This document shows positions 28,825-38,435 of a DNA stretch of 64,000 bases, in pieces (position 1 is the first letter of the stretch; each line of letters starts with the position of its first letter). Source of the DNA: Pseudocitrobacter faecalis (GTDB lineage Bacteria; Pseudomonadota; Gammaproteobacteria; Enterobacterales; Enterobacteriaceae); contig QNRL01000002.1 of the NCBI GenBank assembly GCA_003315335.1, positions 434,001 to 498,000 on the forward strand, given 5' to 3'. The translations under genes were made by a program, and so were the position numbers. Under the pieces are notes generated by a model. That model searched no databases. It was not told where the DNA came from and saw only the letters and a program-made list of their open reading frames with translations.

Positions 28825-28856
28825 GTTTATTAGAAATAAATCATTTTCTAATAAAC
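28825..28856. promoter_or_regulatory. Perfect 12-bp inverted repeat, probable toxin-antitoxin operator
   Basis: GTTTATTAGAAA (28825-28836) and TTTCTAATAAAC (28845-28856) are exact inverted complements separated by 8 bp. A -10-like TATATT follows at 28858-28863, so a bound repressor would block the promoter of the downstream pair. Confidence 0.75.
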
Positions 28857-28902
28857 TTATATTTTACTTATTCAACACGAAAGCGTACAGTGGAGGTACA
28901 GG

Positions 28903-29196
28903 ATGGTTATTACCTGGTCAAGAGTGGCAAGGCGGCAGTTAGAAAGCATTGATGTGAGATATCGGCAAAAAGTCACCGAGAAGATAATGGCGTTGAATGA
29001 CAGAAACGCACCGATGCCCGATCTCGTTAAACTCTCTACGCCAAAGGGCCACTATCGCCTGCGCGTGGGCGACTATCGCATTATTTTTACGGTGATAGAC
29101 GACGAAAACACCTGCCACATTGTGGCCGTGAAGCGCAGAACAACAACGACATATCTGCACGAGGAGAAGGCGCCCTATGGCTATTCAGCTAATTAA
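28903..29196 (+). CDS. RelE/HigB-family toxin
   Basis: A 97-residue protein with the RelE/ParE fold: an N-terminal SRVARRQLESI helix, a middle KLSTPKGHYRLRVGDYRIIF beta segment (read with its arginines) and a C-terminal strand ending IVAVKRRTTTTY. Family members cut mRNA at the ribosome. The start ATG has GGAGG 6 bases upstream. The gene overlaps the downstream antitoxin by 20 bp, the toxin-first order seen in HigBA-like systems. In E. coli K-12 nothing lies here between ybdH and ybdD, so the module is accessory. The activity has not been shown for this protein. Confidence 0.85.
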   Translation: MVITWSRVARRQLESIDVRYRQKVTEKIMALNDRNAPMPDLVKLSTPKGHYRLRVGDYRIIFTVIDDENTCHIVAVKRRTTTTYLHEEKAPYGYSAN

Positions 29197-29581
29197 GGAT
29201 GAAAACGGGAAACCGCAGTACGTTGTGATCCCCTACGACGAATATTATCGCCTGCGTTTGCAACTGGCAGAGTCCGCGAGCGACGATGACGATGAATGGG
29301 AAGATATTCCCTGCGAACATGATGACGATGACAACACCAGCCTCCCCGGCATTGTGTGTGACATCATGGATAAAGAAGGGGTGAGCTTACAGGCAGCATG
29401 GCGCATTCATTGCGGCTTATCTCAAAAGGAGGTGGCGGAGAAACTGGGTATCAGCCAGTCTGCCGTCTCACAACTTGAATCCCCCGAGTCTCGCCCACAA
29501 AAACGCACACGCGAAAAACTGGCGGCGATTTACGGCTGTAAGCAGGAACAAATCAGTCTGTATCTGCCAAAAGAGGGTTAA
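29177..29581 (+). CDS. Antitoxin with acidic linker and C-terminal XRE helix-turn-helix
   Basis: A 134-residue protein. Residues 1-30 ([26 protein letters not shown]) resemble the start of Phd/YefM-type antitoxins. A very acidic stretch (about 37-56, rich in Asp and Glu) follows. The C-terminal half is an XRE/Cro helix-turn-helix ([21 protein letters not shown], about 83-103). It should neutralise the RelE-like toxin and repress the shared promoter through the repeat at 28825-28856. The start overlaps the toxin end by 20 bp. The stop overlaps the convergent ybdD stop by 4 bp. Confidence 0.85.
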   Translation: MAIQLIKDENGKPQYVVIPYDEYYRLRLQLAESASDDDDEWEDIPCEHDDDDNTSLPGIVCDIMDKEGVSLQAAWRIHCGLSQKEVAEKLGISQSAVSQLESPESRPQKRTREKLAAIYGCKQEQISLYLPKEG

Positions 29582-29775
29582 CAGCAGCGCGCGCCGCCTT
29601 TTCCCCCATAACGAGCGTCCTGGCGATCGCGGAAAAACTCTTCATACGTCATTGGCGTCTGGTCAGGATGGGTCACGCGCATATGTTCGACATAGTTGTC
29701 GTAGTCCGGCACGCCAATCATCATCTTCGCGGCCTGGCCTAAATATTTTCCTGCTTTTGATAACGTGTCGAACAT
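29578..29775 (-). CDS. ybdD: YbdD (YbdX-like) small CstA partner, DUF466
   Basis: A 65-residue cytoplasmic protein of the DUF466/KOW-independent YbdD/YjiX family, found immediately after cstA-type transporters. It has the [10 protein letters not shown] and [24 protein letters not shown] segments, with paired cysteines at the end, as in E. coli. YbdD/YjiX are required for or assist CstA/BtsT pyruvate or peptide uptake. It is in the same direction as cstA and separated by a 106-bp inverted repeat. Confidence 0.95.
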   Translation of the reverse strand: MFDTLSKAGKYLGQAAKMMIGVPDYDNYVEHMRVTHPDQTPMTYEEFFRDRQDARYGGKGGARCC

Positions 29776-29808
29776 GGTGATTTCTCATTGATTGTGGTGC
29801 GTTTTGTT

Positions 29809-29914
29809 CCCCTCACCCCGCCCTCTCCCACAGGGAGAGGGAGAAAACCGACGCAAATGTCACAACGAGCTCGGTCGGTTCCCTCTCCCTGAGAGAGAGG
29901 GTTAGGGTAAGGGC
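29809..29914. repeat. Large imperfect inverted repeat between cstA and ybdD
   Basis: Two arms of about 43 bases (29809-29853 and 29872-29914) are largely complementary and each contains the smaller CCCTCTCCC / GGGAGAGGG type palindrome. The whole element can fold into a cruciform or an RNA hairpin. It is an enterobacterial intergenic repeat of the CCCTCACCC-CCCTCTCCC type rather than a REP. Confidence 0.75.
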
Positions 29915-29919
29915 ATCTG

Positions 29920-32025
29920 TCAATGCGCCCCTTTCGCCTGGCTTACAATCTCCTCGAGATTTTCAGGCATCGGCTCATAAGGGGTTTCTTTCGCCGTCGG
30001 TTTATCCTCTTTCAGTGCCGCCAGCGCAGTCTTAATCGAGAACAGGGCCAGCACCACAACCACCACCATAAAGAAGATGGTCAGGCCAGCATCCAGACGG
30101 TTGTTGAATACCAGTTGCGCCAGCTGAGATTCCGTATACTGCGGAGGAATCGCCCCGCTGTCGATCATCGCCTGGAATTTATTGGCGATGGCCAGGAAGC
30201 CCACGCGTACGTCCGGACTGAACGCTTTCTGCCAGCCCGCCGTCAGCGTACATACCAGCAGCCAGGCCGTTGGCACCAGCGCCACCCACGCATAGCGTTG
30301 ACGTTTCATCTTAAACAGTACCACCGCGCACAGCATCAGCGCCATACCTGCCAGCATCTGGTTGGCAATACCAAACAGCGGCCACAGGGTGTTGATACCG
30401 CCTAACGGGTCAACCACGCCCTGGTGCAGGAAGTAGCCCCAGGCCAGTACACACAGCGCCGTCGCCAGCAGGTTCGCCGGCAGCGAGTCCGTTCTCTTAA
30501 GGTTCGGGTTAATGACGCCCAGCAGATCCTGCAACATGAAGCGCGCCGCTCGCGTACCCGCATCCACCGCCGTCAGTATAAACAGCGCCTCAAACAGAAT
30601 GGCGAAGTGATACCAGAATGACACATCCATCAGGCCGCCCAGCGCGCCGTGCAGAATGTACGCCATACCGACCGCCAGCGTCGGCGCACCGCCCGCACGG
30701 GAGATAATCGACTGCTCGCCCACTTCGTTAGCGATATGGTTCAGGGTTTCCGGCGTCACCGTAAAGCCCCAGCTACTGACCACCTGTGCCGCAGAAGCCA
30801 CCACATCAACGGTACCTGCAGGTGCCAGCATCGCCATCGGGCTGTTCATCGCGAAGTAGACACCCGGATCGATGATACAGGCGGAAACCAGCGCCATAAT
30901 AGCGACGAAGGATTCCATCAGCATTCCGCCGTAGCCAATCAGGCAAGCCTGGCCTTCATTCGCCAGCATCTTCGGCGTGGTGCCGGAAGCAATCAGCGCA
31001 TGGAAGCCCGACACCGCGCCACAGGCGATGGTAATAAACAGGAACGGGAACAGGTTGCCGGTCCACACCGGGCCGGTACCATCGACGAATTTGGTCAGCG
31101 CAGGCATGGTCAGCGTCGGACGCATGATCAGAATACCGACGGCCAGCCCAACAATGGTACCGATTTTCAGGAAGGTAGAGAGGTAATCGCGCGGCGCCAG
31201 CAGCAGCCACACTGGCAGCACCGCCGCCACAAAGCCATAACCCACCAGCATCCAGGTCAGCTGTACGCCTGTAAAGTCAAACCACGGTGCCCAGGTTTCG
31301 CTTTCCGCCACCCAACCGCCAGAAATAATGGCAAAAATCAGGAAGAACAGGCCGATGACAGAGACTTCGCCAATGCGCCCCGGGCGCAGATAACGAATGT
31401 AGATCCCCATAAACAGCGCCAGCGGAATGGTAAACGCTACGGTGTAGGTTCCCCATGGGCTGTGCGTCAGGGCTTTCACCACGATCATCGCCAGCACCGC
31501 CAGAATGATCACCATGATCATAAAGGTGGCAATCAGCGCGATAACCCCGGCGGTTGGCCCCATCTCCTCTTTCACCAGTTCACCCAGCGAACGACCGTCG
31601 CGGCGCGTGGAGACAAAGAGCACCATAAAGTCCTGCACCGCACCGGCAAGCACTACGCCCGCGAGGATCCAGATCATCCCCGGCAGATACCCCATCTGCG
31701 CCGCCAGCACCGGGCCCACCAGCGGCCCCGCTCCGGCAATTGCCGCAAAATGGTGACCGAACAGCACTTTCTTGTCGGTCGGTACATAATCCAGCCCATC
31801 GTTATGACGCACGGCGGGTGTCATACGCGTTGGGTCAACCGCCAGCACATTTCTGGCGATATAGCGTCCATAAAAACGGTAAGCAATCAGATAGATACAG
31901 ACTGACGCCACCACTATCCAGAGGGCGTTAATCTGTTCACCACGATTGAGGGCGATATAGCCCAGGGCAAACGCTCCGACAATGGAGAGCAATGCCCATG
32001 TAAGGTATTTCCCTGAATTGTTCAT
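29920..32025 (-). CDS. cstA: CstA carbon-starvation-induced transporter
   Basis: A 701-residue inner-membrane protein of the CstA family (about 16-18 transmembrane segments) with long conserved CstA domain (about 35-410) and C-terminal DUF4161-like region. It takes up peptides and, in E. coli, pyruvate during carbon starvation. Sequence is nearly identical to E. coli CstA and the length is the same. It is followed by ybdD. A CRP-like site lies upstream at 32143-32158. Confidence 0.96.
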   Translation of the reverse strand: MNNSGKYLTWALLSIVGAFALGYIALNRGEQINALWIVVASVCIYLIAYRFYGRYIARNVLAVDPTRMTPAVRHNDGLDYVPTDKKVLFGHHFAAIAGAGPLVGPVLAAQMGYLPGMIWILAGVVLAGAVQDFMVLFVSTRRDGRSLGELVKEEMGPTAGVIALIATFMIMVIILAVLAMIVVKALTHSPWGTYTVAFTIPLALFMGIYIRYLRPGRIGEVSVIGLFFLIFAIISGGWVAESETWAPWFDFTGVQLTWMLVGYGFVAAVLPVWLLLAPRDYLSTFLKIGTIVGLAVGILIMRPTLTMPALTKFVDGTGPVWTGNLFPFLFITIACGAVSGFHALIASGTTPKMLANEGQACLIGYGGMLMESFVAIMALVSACIIDPGVYFAMNSPMAMLAPAGTVDVVASAAQVVSSWGFTVTPETLNHIANEVGEQSIISRAGGAPTLAVGMAYILHGALGGLMDVSFWYHFAILFEALFILTAVDAGTRAARFMLQDLLGVINPNLKRTDSLPANLLATALCVLAWGYFLHQGVVDPLGGINTLWPLFGIANQMLAGMALMLCAVVLFKMKRQRYAWVALVPTAWLLVCTLTAGWQKAFSPDVRVGFLAIANKFQAMIDSGAIPPQYTESQLAQLVFNNRLDAGLTIFFMVVVVVLALFSIKTALAALKEDKPTAKETPYEPMPENLEEIVSQAKGAH

Positions 32026-32142
32026 AGATGTTGTCCGTGTGAGTCGCTGAGAGTGTTACATTTTATTTCTGTATCAACAGGTTTGATTTAACAACTCAGA
32101 AACCAATAAGTACAACAAGAACACTACGTATTTACATTACAT

Positions 32143-32158
32143 TGTTAACGGGATCACT
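32143..32158. promoter_or_regulatory. CRP-like site upstream of cstA
   Basis: TGTTA-N6-TCACT matches TGTGA-N6-TCACA at 8 of 10 positions and lies about 120 bp before cstA, a known CRP-dependent gene. The remaining gap up to 32304 holds a REP pair. Confidence 0.45.
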
Positions 32159-32213
32159 TAAGTTACGAAAAGAAGTGTAAAAACAGGCAGGATGAGTGAG
32201 GTATGTCGCTGCT

Positions 32214-32292
32214 TTGCCCCGTGGCGCATACGCTTACCAGGCCTACACATTCGTGCGAATCGTAGGCCTGATAAGCGAAGCGCATCAGGCAT
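32214..32292. repeat. Paired REP palindromes between cstA and entH
   Basis: GGCGCATACGCTTACCAGGCCTAC and its opposite-facing partner GTAGGCCTGATAAGCGAAGC...CATCAGGC (read in parts) form a REP pair in the gap upstream of cstA and downstream of entH. Confidence 0.8.
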
Positions 32293-32304
32293 ATTGATGT
32301 CGCT

Positions 32305-32718
32305 TTAGCCAATCACCGCCGTTCCTAAACGGCAGGTGCAGCAGCGACGCCCCTGCTCATCAAACACGACGATTTCCCAGCTTTGGCTCTGGCGGCCTAA
32401 ATGCAGCGGGCGGCAGACACCGCGCACTTTGCCCTGTGAGACAGGGCGATGATGCGATGCGTTAAGTTCCGTTCCCACCACACACTGGCCGTCGCGGGTC
32501 ATCATAAAGCCCGCCATCGACCCCAGCGTTTCAGCCAGCGCCGCCGAGGCTCCTCCGTGCAGCAGACCAAACGGCTGATGGGTACGCGCATCCACCGGCA
32601 TTTCCGCTTCGAGAAGGTCATCCCCGAGATGGGTGTAAACAATCCCCAGATGTGCCACCATCGTATTCAGGCTGGTGGCATTCAGTTCTTCAAGCGATAA
32701 GTGACGTTTCCAGATCAT
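32305..32718 (-). CDS. entH: EntH proofreading thioesterase
   Basis: A 137-residue hotdog-fold thioesterase that removes wrong acyl groups from the EntB aryl carrier domain. The family signature [21 protein letters not shown] holds the catalytic region with the conserved Glu. The start at ATG 32718 ([15 protein letters not shown]) is one base from the stop of entA; the longer open frame upstream lies inside entA and is not used. Last gene of the entCEBAH operon. Confidence 0.95.
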   Translation of the reverse strand: MIWKRHLSLEELNATSLNTMVAHLGIVYTHLGDDLLEAEMPVDARTHQPFGLLHGGASAALAETLGSMAGFMMTRDGQCVVGTELNASHHRPVSQGKVRGVCRPLHLGRQSQSWEIVVFDEQGRRCCTCRLGTAVIG

Positions 32719-32719
32719 C

Positions 32720-33475
32720 TTACGCCCCCAGCGTTGAGCCGCCGTCAACCACGATGTCCTGCAACGTGATATGGCTGGCGCAATCCGAGGCGAGGAACAG
32801 CACCGTGTTAGCAATTTCCTGCGGTTGTGCGATTTTCCCCAGTGGAATGCCGAGCTTAAATTGTTCGCCAAAACCGCGAATACGCTGCTGTTCCGCATCG
32901 TCGCTTTGCCACATTCCGCGCTGCATATCGGTATCCGTCGATCCCGGCGAAACCAGATTGCAACGTACGCCGGAACCTGCCAGTTCGAGGCCTACCGTCA
33001 GTGCCAGACTTTTCAGCGCCGCTTTCGACGCACCATAGGCGCTCATGCCGATGCGCGGCGTATGCGCGGCGTCGGACGCCACGGTGACAATCGCCCCGCC
33101 CTGCTGGTTGCGGAAGGTCGCCATGGTCTGCTGGAAAAAGTTGAATGCTCCACCGACGTTGACCGCAAAGGTCTGCTGCCAGTCGTCAATGCTCAACGCA
33201 TCCGTCGCGCCCATACGCAGAATACCGGCAGCGTTCACCAGCACGTCGAGACGCGGCGTGGTGGCGAGCAGGCGCTCACACACCTGCGACACCTGACGCG
33301 CGTCGGAAACATCCAGCACCTGCGTGGTAAAGGGATACGCCTCGTCTGAGAAGGCGAGATCAAACCCCACCACCGTTGCGCCCGCATCGACAAACGCCTT
33401 AGCGGTGGCAAAACCAATGCCTCGGCCCGCGCCGGTGACCCACACCGTTTTGCCGCTGAAATCGAAGCCGCTCAT
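32720..33475 (-). CDS. entA: EntA 2,3-dihydro-2,3-dihydroxybenzoate dehydrogenase
   Basis: A 251-residue short-chain dehydrogenase that oxidises 2,3-diDHB to 2,3-dihydroxybenzoate with NAD+. The Rossmann motif is TGAGRGIG (about 13-20) and the catalytic YGASK is in [15 protein letters not shown]. The start ATG 33475 overlaps the stop of entB as ATGA. A longer in-frame start lies inside entB and is unlikely. Confidence 0.96.
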   Translation of the reverse strand: MSGFDFSGKTVWVTGAGRGIGFATAKAFVDAGATVVGFDLAFSDEAYPFTTQVLDVSDARQVSQVCERLLATTPRLDVLVNAAGILRMGATDALSIDDWQQTFAVNVGGAFNFFQQTMATFRNQQGGAIVTVASDAAHTPRIGMSAYGASKAALKSLALTVGLELAGSGVRCNLVSPGSTDTDMQRGMWQSDDAEQQRIRGFGEQFKLGIPLGKIAQPQEIANTVLFLASDCASHITLQDIVVDGGSTLGA

Positions 33476-34329
33476 CACTTCACCTCGCGGGAAAGCAGCG
33501 CCCACCAGGCGTCGATCGTCGGATTCTTCGCCAGCATTACAAAATCGATATCGCCGTACACTTTGCGCCAGCGGGCGGCCAGGGCCATCATGCGCACGGA
33601 ATCCAGGCCGTAGTCGATCAGGTTCTCATCATCCATCGGCTCGTCGGATTCATCCAGCAGCGGCAGCACCAGCGCACGTAGTGCGTCTTTACTGGCCGGA
33701 ACAGAAGGCAGCAGTTCATCCGTCATCACCACGCGGCCACTGCGCCCGGCGACATAATTCAGCGACATTAAATGCTCGTCACGGCTGAAGTCCGCCAGCG
33801 CATCAGCCACAAAGAACGGCTTGATATCACGCATAAATGCATCAGTCGCGGTGGTCATGCAGCCAATGTGCGCATACACACCGGTAATGATCAGTTGATT
33901 GCGGCCCGTCTCTTTTAGCATCAGTTCCAGCGGCGAGCGGTGGAACGCGCTGTAGCGCCACTTCACCAGCACCGTATCCGCTTCGTCTGGCGTCAGCGCG
34001 GCGACAATCTTCTGCTGCTCAGGCGAACGGGTCAGGCCCGGCCCCCACATATCATTCAGCAGGGCGCGATCTTCATCGCTCTGCTCTTTCGGCTGCGCGG
34101 TGTAGTAGACCGGAATATTATTCTTTTTGCAGAAATCACGTAGCGCGGCGATGTTCGCCACTACGGTTTCCATCATCTCGCTGTTATCACCCCAGAAGTT
34201 GAGGAAATATTCCTGCATATCATGGATAAGCAGCGCCGCACGCTCAGGCTCAAACGCCCAGCTCACTTTATTATCCGGAAGCTCCATTGCCGTCGGCAGT
34301 GCGTAACCCTTTAATTTTGGAATAGCCAT
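33475..34329 (-). CDS. entB: EntB isochorismatase/aryl carrier protein
   Basis: A 284-residue bifunctional protein. Residues about 1-205 form the isochorismatase domain with the [13 protein letters not shown] (catalytic Asp) and the [11 protein letters not shown] region. Residues about 210-284 form the aryl carrier domain, with the phosphopantetheine serine in [12 protein letters not shown]. It hydrolyses isochorismate to 2,3-diDHB and carries the DHB group to EntF. It is coupled to entA by an ATGA overlap and lies 13 bp after entE. Confidence 0.97.
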   Translation of the reverse strand: MAIPKLKGYALPTAMELPDNKVSWAFEPERAALLIHDMQEYFLNFWGDNSEMMETVVANIAALRDFCKKNNIPVYYTAQPKEQSDEDRALLNDMWGPGLTRSPEQQKIVAALTPDEADTVLVKWRYSAFHRSPLELMLKETGRNQLIITGVYAHIGCMTTATDAFMRDIKPFFVADALADFSRDEHLMSLNYVAGRSGRVVMTDELLPSVPASKDALRALVLPLLDESDEPMDDENLIDYGLDSVRMMALAARWRKVYGDIDFVMLAKNPTIDAWWALLSREVK

Positions 34330-34342
34330 TCTCTTCTCTCCT

Positions 34343-35953
34343 TCAGCCCAGCGCGCGGGAAGCCAGCCACTGACGCAGTTGTTTTTTATCGACTTTACCG
34401 ACGTGGGTCAGCGGCAGTTCATCCACACACTCGACGCGATCCGGCAGTTTAAAATCAGCAACGCCCTGCTCACGCAGGAAACGACGAACCTGAACGGCGC
34501 GCAGGGGTTCTTTCACCACCAGATACGCGCAGCTTTTTTCGCCCATCAGCTCGTCTTCCATACTGACCAGCGCGGCGTGGACAACCGACTCATGCTTGAG
34601 AAGCAGGTTTTCTATCTCTTCGGCAGCGATCTTCTCACCGCCGCGGTTGATCTGATCTTTTTCGCGTCCCTGCACGGTGATGTAACCGTCTTCATCAATG
34701 GAGATGAGATCGCCGGAACCATAGAAACCGTTAGCATCAAAGGCGCTGGCGTTGTGCTGCGGGCTTTTGTAGTAGCCACGGAACGTGTACGGGCCGCGCG
34801 TCATCAGCCGCCCCACTTCGCCACGCGGCAGCGGTTCGCCGTTTTCATCGGCAACCCACACTTCATCGTCCGGGCACATCGGGCGGCCCTGGGTATTGAT
34901 GATGCGTTCCAGGGAATCATCCAGCCGGGTGTAGTTGACCAGCCCTTCCGCCATGCCGAACACCTGCTGCAGCTGACAGCCAATCTCTGCCGGAATACGC
35001 GCGGCAAGCGATGAAGACAGTCGCGCCCCGCCCACCTGCAGCAGCTTCAGCGAACGCAGCGACGCATTACTGCCCCACTCAGTGATGGCCTGTAGCCACA
35101 GGCTGACGGCAGGCGGTACCAGTGCCGCCACGTTAACCTGATGCTTTTCAATCAGCGGGAAACAGAGTGTCGCGCTCGGATCGGCGGCCAGTACGACGGT
35201 GCCTTCGGCCAGGAACACGCCCAGCGCGCCCGGCGAGCTCATCACATAGTTATGCGCCGACGGAATCGCGCATAAGAAGCGGGTTTCCGGGCTGAAATGG
35301 CAAATTTCATTACTGCGGCGAATACTGTAGTAGTAGTCGTTGTGCGTGCGCGGAATCAGCTTCGGCGTACCGGTGCTGCCGCCGGAAAGCTGGAAGAACG
35401 CCACTTCATCGGCGGGCGTTGGCGTGGCGGTAAAGTTATCCGCCGCCTGGGTTAGCGCGGCATCGAGTGAGTGCTCACCTTCCCCACCGCGCAGCAGCAC
35501 CACGCGTATTGACGGATGGTTTTCGATAAAGCTGTTCAGGAAACTGTCATCGGCGAATAACGCGTGGTCGCGATCGGCAATCAGCAGTGACGGTTCGATT
35601 TGATCGGCATAGGCGTTAAGTTCGGTGCGCTGATGGCTGAAGAGTGCGTTAACCGGCGCGACGCCAATTCGCAGCAGCGCAAACAGTGTCATATAGAACT
35701 CGACGATATTACCGAGCTGCACCAACGCCGTTTCGCCCTGCTTCAGCCCCTGACGCTGAAGCGCCGAGGCCAGGTTATCGACTGCCTGATTAAGCTGGCG
35801 ATAGGTGATTTCACGAGAGCCATCGATAACCGCAACGGCATCGCTATTCGCGTGGCGGGTTAAAATATCGGTCAGTGGCAGATCCTGCCAGTAGCCTTTT
35901 TCACGATAGCGTGCCGCCAGTTCGGCTGGCCAGCGGGTAAATTCCACAGACAT
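34343..35953 (-). CDS. entE: EntE 2,3-dihydroxybenzoate-AMP ligase
   Basis: A 536-residue ANL-superfamily adenylating enzyme that activates DHB and loads it on EntB. Core motifs are [20 protein letters not shown] (phosphate loop), [43 protein letters not shown] and the C-terminal lysine in [12 protein letters not shown]. Length matches E. coli EntE. It lies 9 bp after entC in the entCEBAH operon. Confidence 0.97.
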   Translation of the reverse strand: MSVEFTRWPAELAARYREKGYWQDLPLTDILTRHANSDAVAVIDGSREITYRQLNQAVDNLASALQRQGLKQGETALVQLGNIVEFYMTLFALLRIGVAPVNALFSHQRTELNAYADQIEPSLLIADRDHALFADDSFLNSFIENHPSIRVVLLRGGEGEHSLDAALTQAADNFTATPTPADEVAFFQLSGGSTGTPKLIPRTHNDYYYSIRRSNEICHFSPETRFLCAIPSAHNYVMSSPGALGVFLAEGTVVLAADPSATLCFPLIEKHQVNVAALVPPAVSLWLQAITEWGSNASLRSLKLLQVGGARLSSSLAARIPAEIGCQLQQVFGMAEGLVNYTRLDDSLERIINTQGRPMCPDDEVWVADENGEPLPRGEVGRLMTRGPYTFRGYYKSPQHNASAFDANGFYGSGDLISIDEDGYITVQGREKDQINRGGEKIAAEEIENLLLKHESVVHAALVSMEDELMGEKSCAYLVVKEPLRAVQVRRFLREQGVADFKLPDRVECVDELPLTHVGKVDKKQLRQWLASRALG

Positions 35954-35962
35954 CGTTGCTCC

Positions 35963-37138
35963 TTAGTGCAAACCAAAAACGTTCAACATGGTGGAAAGCT
36001 TCACGCCCGTTTCACGCCACTCCGCTTCGGGAGAGGAAGCTGGCACAATGCCGGCTCCGGCAAACAGACGTACTTTGTTCGCATTCACTTCAGCGCAGCG
36101 GATAGTGACCACCCACTCGCCGTTTCCTTCGGCATCACACCAGCCCACAATGCCGCCGAACAGGTCGCGTTCAAAAGGCTCCAGTTCGGCGATAATGCGT
36201 TTCGCCGCCAGATGCGGGAAACCGCTCAGGGCAGGCGTCGGATGCAACAAGCACGCCAGAGAAAGCGCGTTCTCAGCCGGGTTCGCCTCGCCTTCAATCG
36301 GCGTCGCCAGATGCCAGAGCGTTGGCGTGGTAATCAGTTGCGGGGTTTCCGGCAGTGACAACGCGCGGCTACGCGGGGCCAGCGTGGCTTTCATCGCCTG
36401 GGTCACCAGTTCGTGTTCGTGGCGATCTTTTTCCGATGCCAGAAGCTTGTTGCCCGCTTCCCTGTCCAGCACATCATCCGGTTGACGACGCGCGGAACCG
36501 GCCAGCGGCAGAGAGCTGAAATGGCTCCCCTCTTTACGCAGCAGCAGTTCAGGGCTGGCGCCCAGTAACACCCCGCCGTTTTCCAGCGGGACATGGAAGT
36601 TAAAGCTCGCCGGGTTTTGTGCGACCAGACGCTCCAGCAGTACGCCACTATCCAGTGGGCGGTCGGTGGCGATTTCAATCAAACGGGAAAGCACGACCTT
36701 ATCGACCTGCGGCGTGGCGGTCAGCGCCGCGGCGCGGGCAACCATCTCCATAAACACCGGCTGCTGCGGAATTTCGCGGCGCTCGGTGACGCCAACCGGC
36801 GAGGCCGATGCGATATAGCGTGCAGAGTGCTGCTTCCCGGTGCGCGAGAAAGATTGCCACTGTTTCGGGATAAAGAGTGAAGAGGGTTGGTTGGTATCGA
36901 AGGGGATCGCGCCGACCATCACAGGTTTTTCGATCCCCCCCGCTTTCGCCTCGGCAAATGCGGCGGCAAGTTGTTGCTGGAAAGGACTGTTCAGGGCATC
37001 GCCACCTGCCGCCGGGCAGGAAAAACGACGAAAACAACCGGTGGCAGTAAAACTCCGGTAAGGCGACATAAAGAAGAAGTTATCCGCGCAGAGTGTTTCT
37101 TGCTGCTCGTTCGTATCCACAGCCAGTGACGTTTCCAT
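35963..37138 (-). CDS. entC: EntC isochorismate synthase
   Basis: A 391-residue chorismate-utilising enzyme that makes isochorismate, the first step of enterobactin synthesis. It has the LLGASPELLLRKEG, LAGSARRQPDDVLDREAGNKLL and GGIVGWCDAEGNGEWVVTIRCAEV blocks (Mg2+ and chorismate site, read in parts). The start ATG 37138 has GGAGG 6 bases upstream and gives exactly the E. coli length; TTG 37150 would overlap that ribosome-binding site. First gene of the operon, divergent from fepB. Confidence 0.96.
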   Translation of the reverse strand: METSLAVDTNEQQETLCADNFFFMSPYRSFTATGCFRRFSCPAAGGDALNSPFQQQLAAAFAEAKAGGIEKPVMVGAIPFDTNQPSSLFIPKQWQSFSRTGKQHSARYIASASPVGVTERREIPQQPVFMEMVARAAALTATPQVDKVVLSRLIEIATDRPLDSGVLLERLVAQNPASFNFHVPLENGGVLLGASPELLLRKEGSHFSSLPLAGSARRQPDDVLDREAGNKLLASEKDRHEHELVTQAMKATLAPRSRALSLPETPQLITTPTLWHLATPIEGEANPAENALSLACLLHPTPALSGFPHLAAKRIIAELEPFERDLFGGIVGWCDAEGNGEWVVTIRCAEVNANKVRLFAGAGIVPASSPEAEWRETGVKLSTMLNVFGLH

Positions 37139-37167
37139 ATCATCCTCCAAAAAACGATAAAGATATT

Positions 37168-37186
37168 ACGAATAATTATCATTTAT
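37168..37186. promoter_or_regulatory. Fur-like box on the entC side
   Basis: On the minus strand ATAAATGATAATTATTCGT matches the 19-bp Fur consensus at 12 positions, including the unbroken core AATGATAAT-ATT. It lies 30-48 bp before entC. Confidence 0.7.
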
Positions 37187-37341
37187 ATTTTCGGTCGGTA
37201 ACCTAAAAGTAAATGCTCCGTATGTCAACAGCCCGGGGTAGTAAGTTGTGCGCAATAGACGGCTTTGCAGCGCAAGTGCGCAATACCCCGCGCTTTTTAC
37301 GGTATTTCTTCATAGACTTGCATCAGGCAGGCACAATGATT

Positions 37342-37360
37342 GAAAATGAGAAGCATTCAC
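37342..37360. promoter_or_regulatory. Fur-like box on the fepB side
   Basis: GAAAATGAGAAGCATTCAC matches the Fur consensus GATAATGATAATCATTATC at 14 of 19 positions and lies about 25 bp before fepB. Confidence 0.7.
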
Positions 37361-37385
37361 CACATCATGAACAGGATACTGCGTT

Positions 37386-38351
37386 GTGAACTTTCCTACT
37401 CTGCCCCACAAATTGTTGCTGTTATGCTTTGTCAGCCTTTTAGGACTATCCTCAGCCACTGCCGCCGACTGGCCGCGCCAGGTTAGCGATAGCCGTTGCA
37501 CAATCACGCTTGAACACAAGCCGGAACGGATTGTCTCCACCAGCGTCACCCTTACCGGTTCACTGCTGGCGATTGATGCGCCAGTGATTGCCAGCGGGGC
37601 CACCACACCGAACAACCGCGTGGCCGACAGTCAGGGTTTCCTGCGCCAGTGGAGCGATGTGGCGAAGCAGCGCAAACTGGCGCGCCTCTATATTGGCGAA
37701 CCCAGCGCTGAAGCCGTCGCCGCACAAATGCCGGATTTAATTCTCATCAGCGCCACCGGTGGTGACTCGGCGCTTGCGCTCTACGACCAGCTTTCCCCTA
37801 TCGCCCCGACGCTTATCATCAACTATGACGATAAAAGCTGGCAGGAACTGCTGACGCAGCTTGGACACATCACCGGCCAGGAAAAAGCAGCCAGCGCGCG
37901 CATTGCAAGCTTTGATAAAAAACTCGCCGAGGTGAAACAGCACATCACCCTGCCGCCACAGCCAGTCAGCGCGATGGTATACACCGCGGCGGCACACAGC
38001 GCGAACCTGTGGACGCCGGAGTCTGCACAGGGCAAGCTGCTGGAACAACTGGGCTTTAAACTGGCGACGCTGCCCGAAGGTCTGCATGCCAGCCAGAGTC
38101 AGGGAAAACGTCACGATATTATTCAACTTGGCGGGGAAAATCTGGCAACGGGTCTGAACGGTAAAAGTCTGTTCCTGTTTGCGGGCGACCAAAAAGATAG
38201 CGACGCTATCTATGCCAACCCGCTGCTTTCCCATCTGCCTGCGGTACAGCAAAAGCATGTTTATGCGTTGGGTACCGAAACCTTCCGCCTCGATTACTAC
38301 AGCGCGATGCTGGTGCTGGAGCGGTTGTCTGCGCTGTTTAGCGCGAAGTAA
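37386..38351 (+). CDS. fepB: FepB ferric enterobactin periplasmic binding protein
   Basis: A 321-residue class III periplasmic binding protein. A signal peptide (cleavage after ATA-A) is followed by two lobes linked by a helix. The sequence [36 protein letters not shown] (read in parts) is strongly conserved in FepB. It delivers ferric enterobactin from FepA to FepDGC. The start is GTG 37386, with AGGA about 9 bases upstream; no in-frame ATG gives a signal peptide. Divergent from entC with Fur-like boxes in between; a REP unit follows. Confidence 0.94.
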   Translation: MNFPTLPHKLLLLCFVSLLGLSSATAADWPRQVSDSRCTITLEHKPERIVSTSVTLTGSLLAIDAPVIASGATTPNNRVADSQGFLRQWSDVAKQRKLARLYIGEPSAEAVAAQMPDLILISATGGDSALALYDQLSPIAPTLIINYDDKSWQELLTQLGHITGQEKAASARIASFDKKLAEVKQHITLPPQPVSAMVYTAAAHSANLWTPESAQGKLLEQLGFKLATLPEGLHASQSQGKRHDIIQLGGENLATGLNGKSLFLFAGDQKDSDAIYANPLLSHLPAVQQKHVYALGTETFRLDYYSAMLVLERLSALFSAK

Positions 38352-38355
38352 CGTT

Positions 38356-38396
38356 TTGCCGGATGCGGCGCGTTGCGCCTTATCCGGTCTACCGAC
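38356..38396. repeat. REP unit between fepB and entS
   Basis: TTTGCCGGATGCGGCGCG and TGCGCCTTATCCGGTCTAC form a single REP palindrome at the convergent ends of fepB and entS. Confidence 0.8.
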
Positions 38397-38435
38397 ATTC
38401 GCAGGGGTTGCCGGCCGCAACGGTCACAGGTCGAT

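Noticed and set aside
30649..31905. A 418-codon open frame on the plus strand opposite cstA
   Set aside because: Composition is dominated by His, Arg and Gln, as expected for the complement of a hydrophobic membrane protein gene; cstA is certain.
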